Of a stretch of DNA of 64,000 nt, positions 62,723-64,000 are shown in pieces. The notes under the pieces were generated by a model. It made no database searches, was not told the DNA's origin, and saw only the letters and a list, made by a program, of their open reading frames with translations. Every line of letters starts with the position of its first letter. Position 1 is the stretch's first letter. The stretch covers positions 1 to 64,000 of the forward strand of contig JADKBO010000006.1 in the NCBI GenBank assembly GCA_016715105.1. Direction: 5' to 3'. This DNA comes from Saprospiraceae bacterium (lineage in GTDB: Bacteria > Bacteroidota > Bacteroidia > Chitinophagales > Saprospiraceae). The position numbers and the translations under genes were made by a program.

Positions 62723-64000
62723 ATGGATTCTAGAAGAAATTTTGTTAAAAAAGGCGTATTGCTTGGATCTGTTTTATCTCTTTCACCAGACATGGCATTT
62801 GGCTCCAATTTCTTAAATTTCAGCGAGAAAATCAACATAGGCATTATTGGATTGGGTGACCAAGGTCTTTCAATGCTCTCCTTACTTTTGAATAGAAAGG
62901 ATGTAAATGTGGTTGCATTATGTGACCTGAATGTCGCAAGAGTAGAATTAGGAGTAGAAACTTTAAAAAATAGTGGCAAGAAAGCAGCTCTTACTTTTTC
63001 AGGAGACAAACAAAGTTATTTAGATCTGCTTTCACTCAAAGAGGTTGATGCAGTTATCATTGCAACTCCACACCAAACTCGTATTGGCATTGCCATTGAT
63101 GCTTTTAGTGCAGGGAAGTTTGTAGGCATGGAAGTTCCAGCTGCAACTTCTGTCGAAGAGTGTTTTGACTTAATTAAGGCTCATGAACAAAATGGTAGCC
63201 AAATGATGATTATGGATGATCTGATGTTCAGAAGGGACATGATGGCTGCAATGAACATGCTAAAGGAAAACGTTTTTGGTGACGTCTTCCACTTCAAATG
63301 CAGTTACCAAAGAAATCAAAATATCGAAAGTTGTGATCAACACAATTTAAATAATTGGGTGACAAATAGGCATTCCAAAAATGCGGATGTTTACCCTTCA
63401 TCGGGAATTGCCGCAATGGCTGCCTTTTCTGAAATGAATCGAGGAAATCGATTTGAAACATTGTCTACACAAGTATCTAAAAGTGCTTTTTTGAATCAAA
63501 TTAATAAAGACTATGAATTGCATTTAAATGCAGAATCTAGCGGTGATGTCCTCACAACTGTTATTAAAACTGCAAATGATCAAAGCATTGTGATTGCATA
63601 TGAAGGTAACAATTGCTCTGCTCAATCCATAGGCATAAAAATTCAGGGAAGTTTGGGCACATGGGACAGACAAAATCAATCTATCCGCTTTGAAAGCGAT
63701 GCTGAAATCAGAAAATGGGAAAGTGCCACCGCCTATTTGGAAAAGTACGACCATGAAAACTGGAAGGTTTTTGGCCAAAAAGATATGGTTGAATCACACT
63801 TCATGAAACATTTGACCTTAGATGCATTTATTCAATCTGCAAAAGGTAAAATCAAACCTGTATTGGACGTTTATGACGCAGCAACCTTGGGTGTTATTGC
63901 CCCTCTTTCAGATTTGTCTGTTGCAAATGATGGAGCAGTACAAATCTTTCCTGATTTTACATCGGGTGCTTGGGCAAATGCAAATGGAACTAAGGAAAAC
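62723..64000 (+). CDS. Gfo/Idh/MocA family oxidoreductase (GH109-like), 3' end cut off
   Basis: 426 codons are open to the window edge. The N-terminus MDSRRNFVKKGVLLGSVLSL has the twin-arginine pattern S-R-R-N-F followed by a hydrophobic stretch, so export by the Tat system is likely. The NAD(P)-binding fold starts with INIGIIGLGDQGLSML (G-x-G-x-x-G, about residues 38-53), then VVALCDLN, EVDAVIIATPHQTR and GKFVGMEVPAATSVEEC, where the E-V-P of GMEVP takes the place of the E-K-P of typical members. This arrangement is shared with the GH109 type of NAD-dependent glycosidases in Bacteroidota. The substrate cannot be stated. Confidence 0.85.
   Translation, partial: MDSRRNFVKKGVLLGSVLSLSPDMAFGSNFLNFSEKINIGIIGLGDQGLSMLSLLLNRKDVNVVALCDLNVARVELGVETLKNSGKKAALTFSGDKQSYLDLLSLKEVDAVIIATPHQTRIGIAIDAFSAGKFVGMEVPAATSVEECFDLIKAHEQNGSQMMIMDDLMFRRDMMAAMNMLKENVFGDVFHFKCSYQRNQNIESCDQHNLNNWVTNRHSKNADVYPSSGIAAMAAFSEMNRGNRFETLSTQVSKSAFLNQINKDYELHLNAESSGDVLTTVIKTANDQSIVIAYEGNNCSAQSIGIKIQGSLGTWDRQNQSIRFESDAEIRKWESATAYLEKYDHENWKVFGQKDMVESHFMKHLTLDAFIQSAKGKIKPVLDVYDAATLGVIAPLSDLSVANDGAVQIFPDFTSGAWANANGTKEN

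Overview
The window looks like a chromosomal segment of a Bacteroidota bacterium, most likely from the Saprospiria/Saprospiraceae side of the phylum (inference). Evidence: AT-rich DNA; promoters of the Bacteroidota type (TTG, about 19-21 bp, TAnnTTTG); type IX secretion (T9SS) proteins and sorting tails (PorP/SprF, CHU_C type B tail, type A tails); TonB-dependent receptors; a bacillithiol gene (bshC); a DUF4465 protein behind a cobalamin riboswitch; and an IPTL-CTERM tail at the left edge. The content is mostly core chromosome. I see no prophage, insertion sequence, CRISPR array, rRNA or tRNA.

Layout. 1-1770: end of an IPTL-CTERM surface protein, a Fic-like remnant and a frameshifted Omp85/D15 barrel gene. 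1814-5116 (minus): translation operon rplM-rpsI-rpsB-tsf, a terminator, then pyrH. 5117-6745: a G-rich tract, cutC and a decayed VapB/VapC-type toxin-antitoxin pair. 6698-11089 (minus): bshC, a UbiA-family prenyltransferase, a DUF1573 lipoprotein, and metX behind a SAM-I riboswitch. 11465-13479: nucleoside transporter divergent from uridine kinase. 13495-16205: a glycosyltransferase, a frameshifted LpxH-like phosphoesterase and a DUF457 membrane protein. 16245-22977: a large BNR/VPS10-like lipoprotein, an MFS transporter and small secreted proteins. 22949-25421: an RlmL-type methyltransferase, an alpha/beta hydrolase and a DUF4442 protein.

25816-28071 (minus): a tight SatD-like / DUF3307 / histone-deacetylase-like operon. 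Its promoter region carries five 20-bp palindromes at an exact 29-bp period, the most distinctive regulatory structure in the window. 28370-31956: lysS, a PlsC-family acyltransferase and folC. 31981-35250 (minus): LytTR regulator, cobalamin-riboswitch-controlled DUF4465 protein, a barrel protein and a DinB-like protein. 35716-45658: T9SS cassette (PorP/SprF, TPR-PD40-OmpA protein, giant repeat adhesin with type B tail). 45674-50439: aspartate kinase, xseA/xseB, sucC. 50488-57134: M43 metalloprotease, TonB receptor, second outer-membrane barrel. 57301-62337: aguB-aguA (agmatine to putrescine), tpiA, ABC-F protein. 62723-end: start of a GH109-like Gfo/Idh/MocA oxidoreductase.

Two window-wide features stand out. 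First, intergenic gaps are filled with short-period repeats sharing a small vocabulary (GAACTGCT / GAAATTGC, GATGAAA, GGGATTTCAAT, TGAAAGCTGACCAC) and with REP-like palindromes. Second, at least five otherwise intact or recognisable genes carry single-base frameshifts, two of them at A-runs, so sequencing or assembly error must be excluded before calling them pseudogenes.
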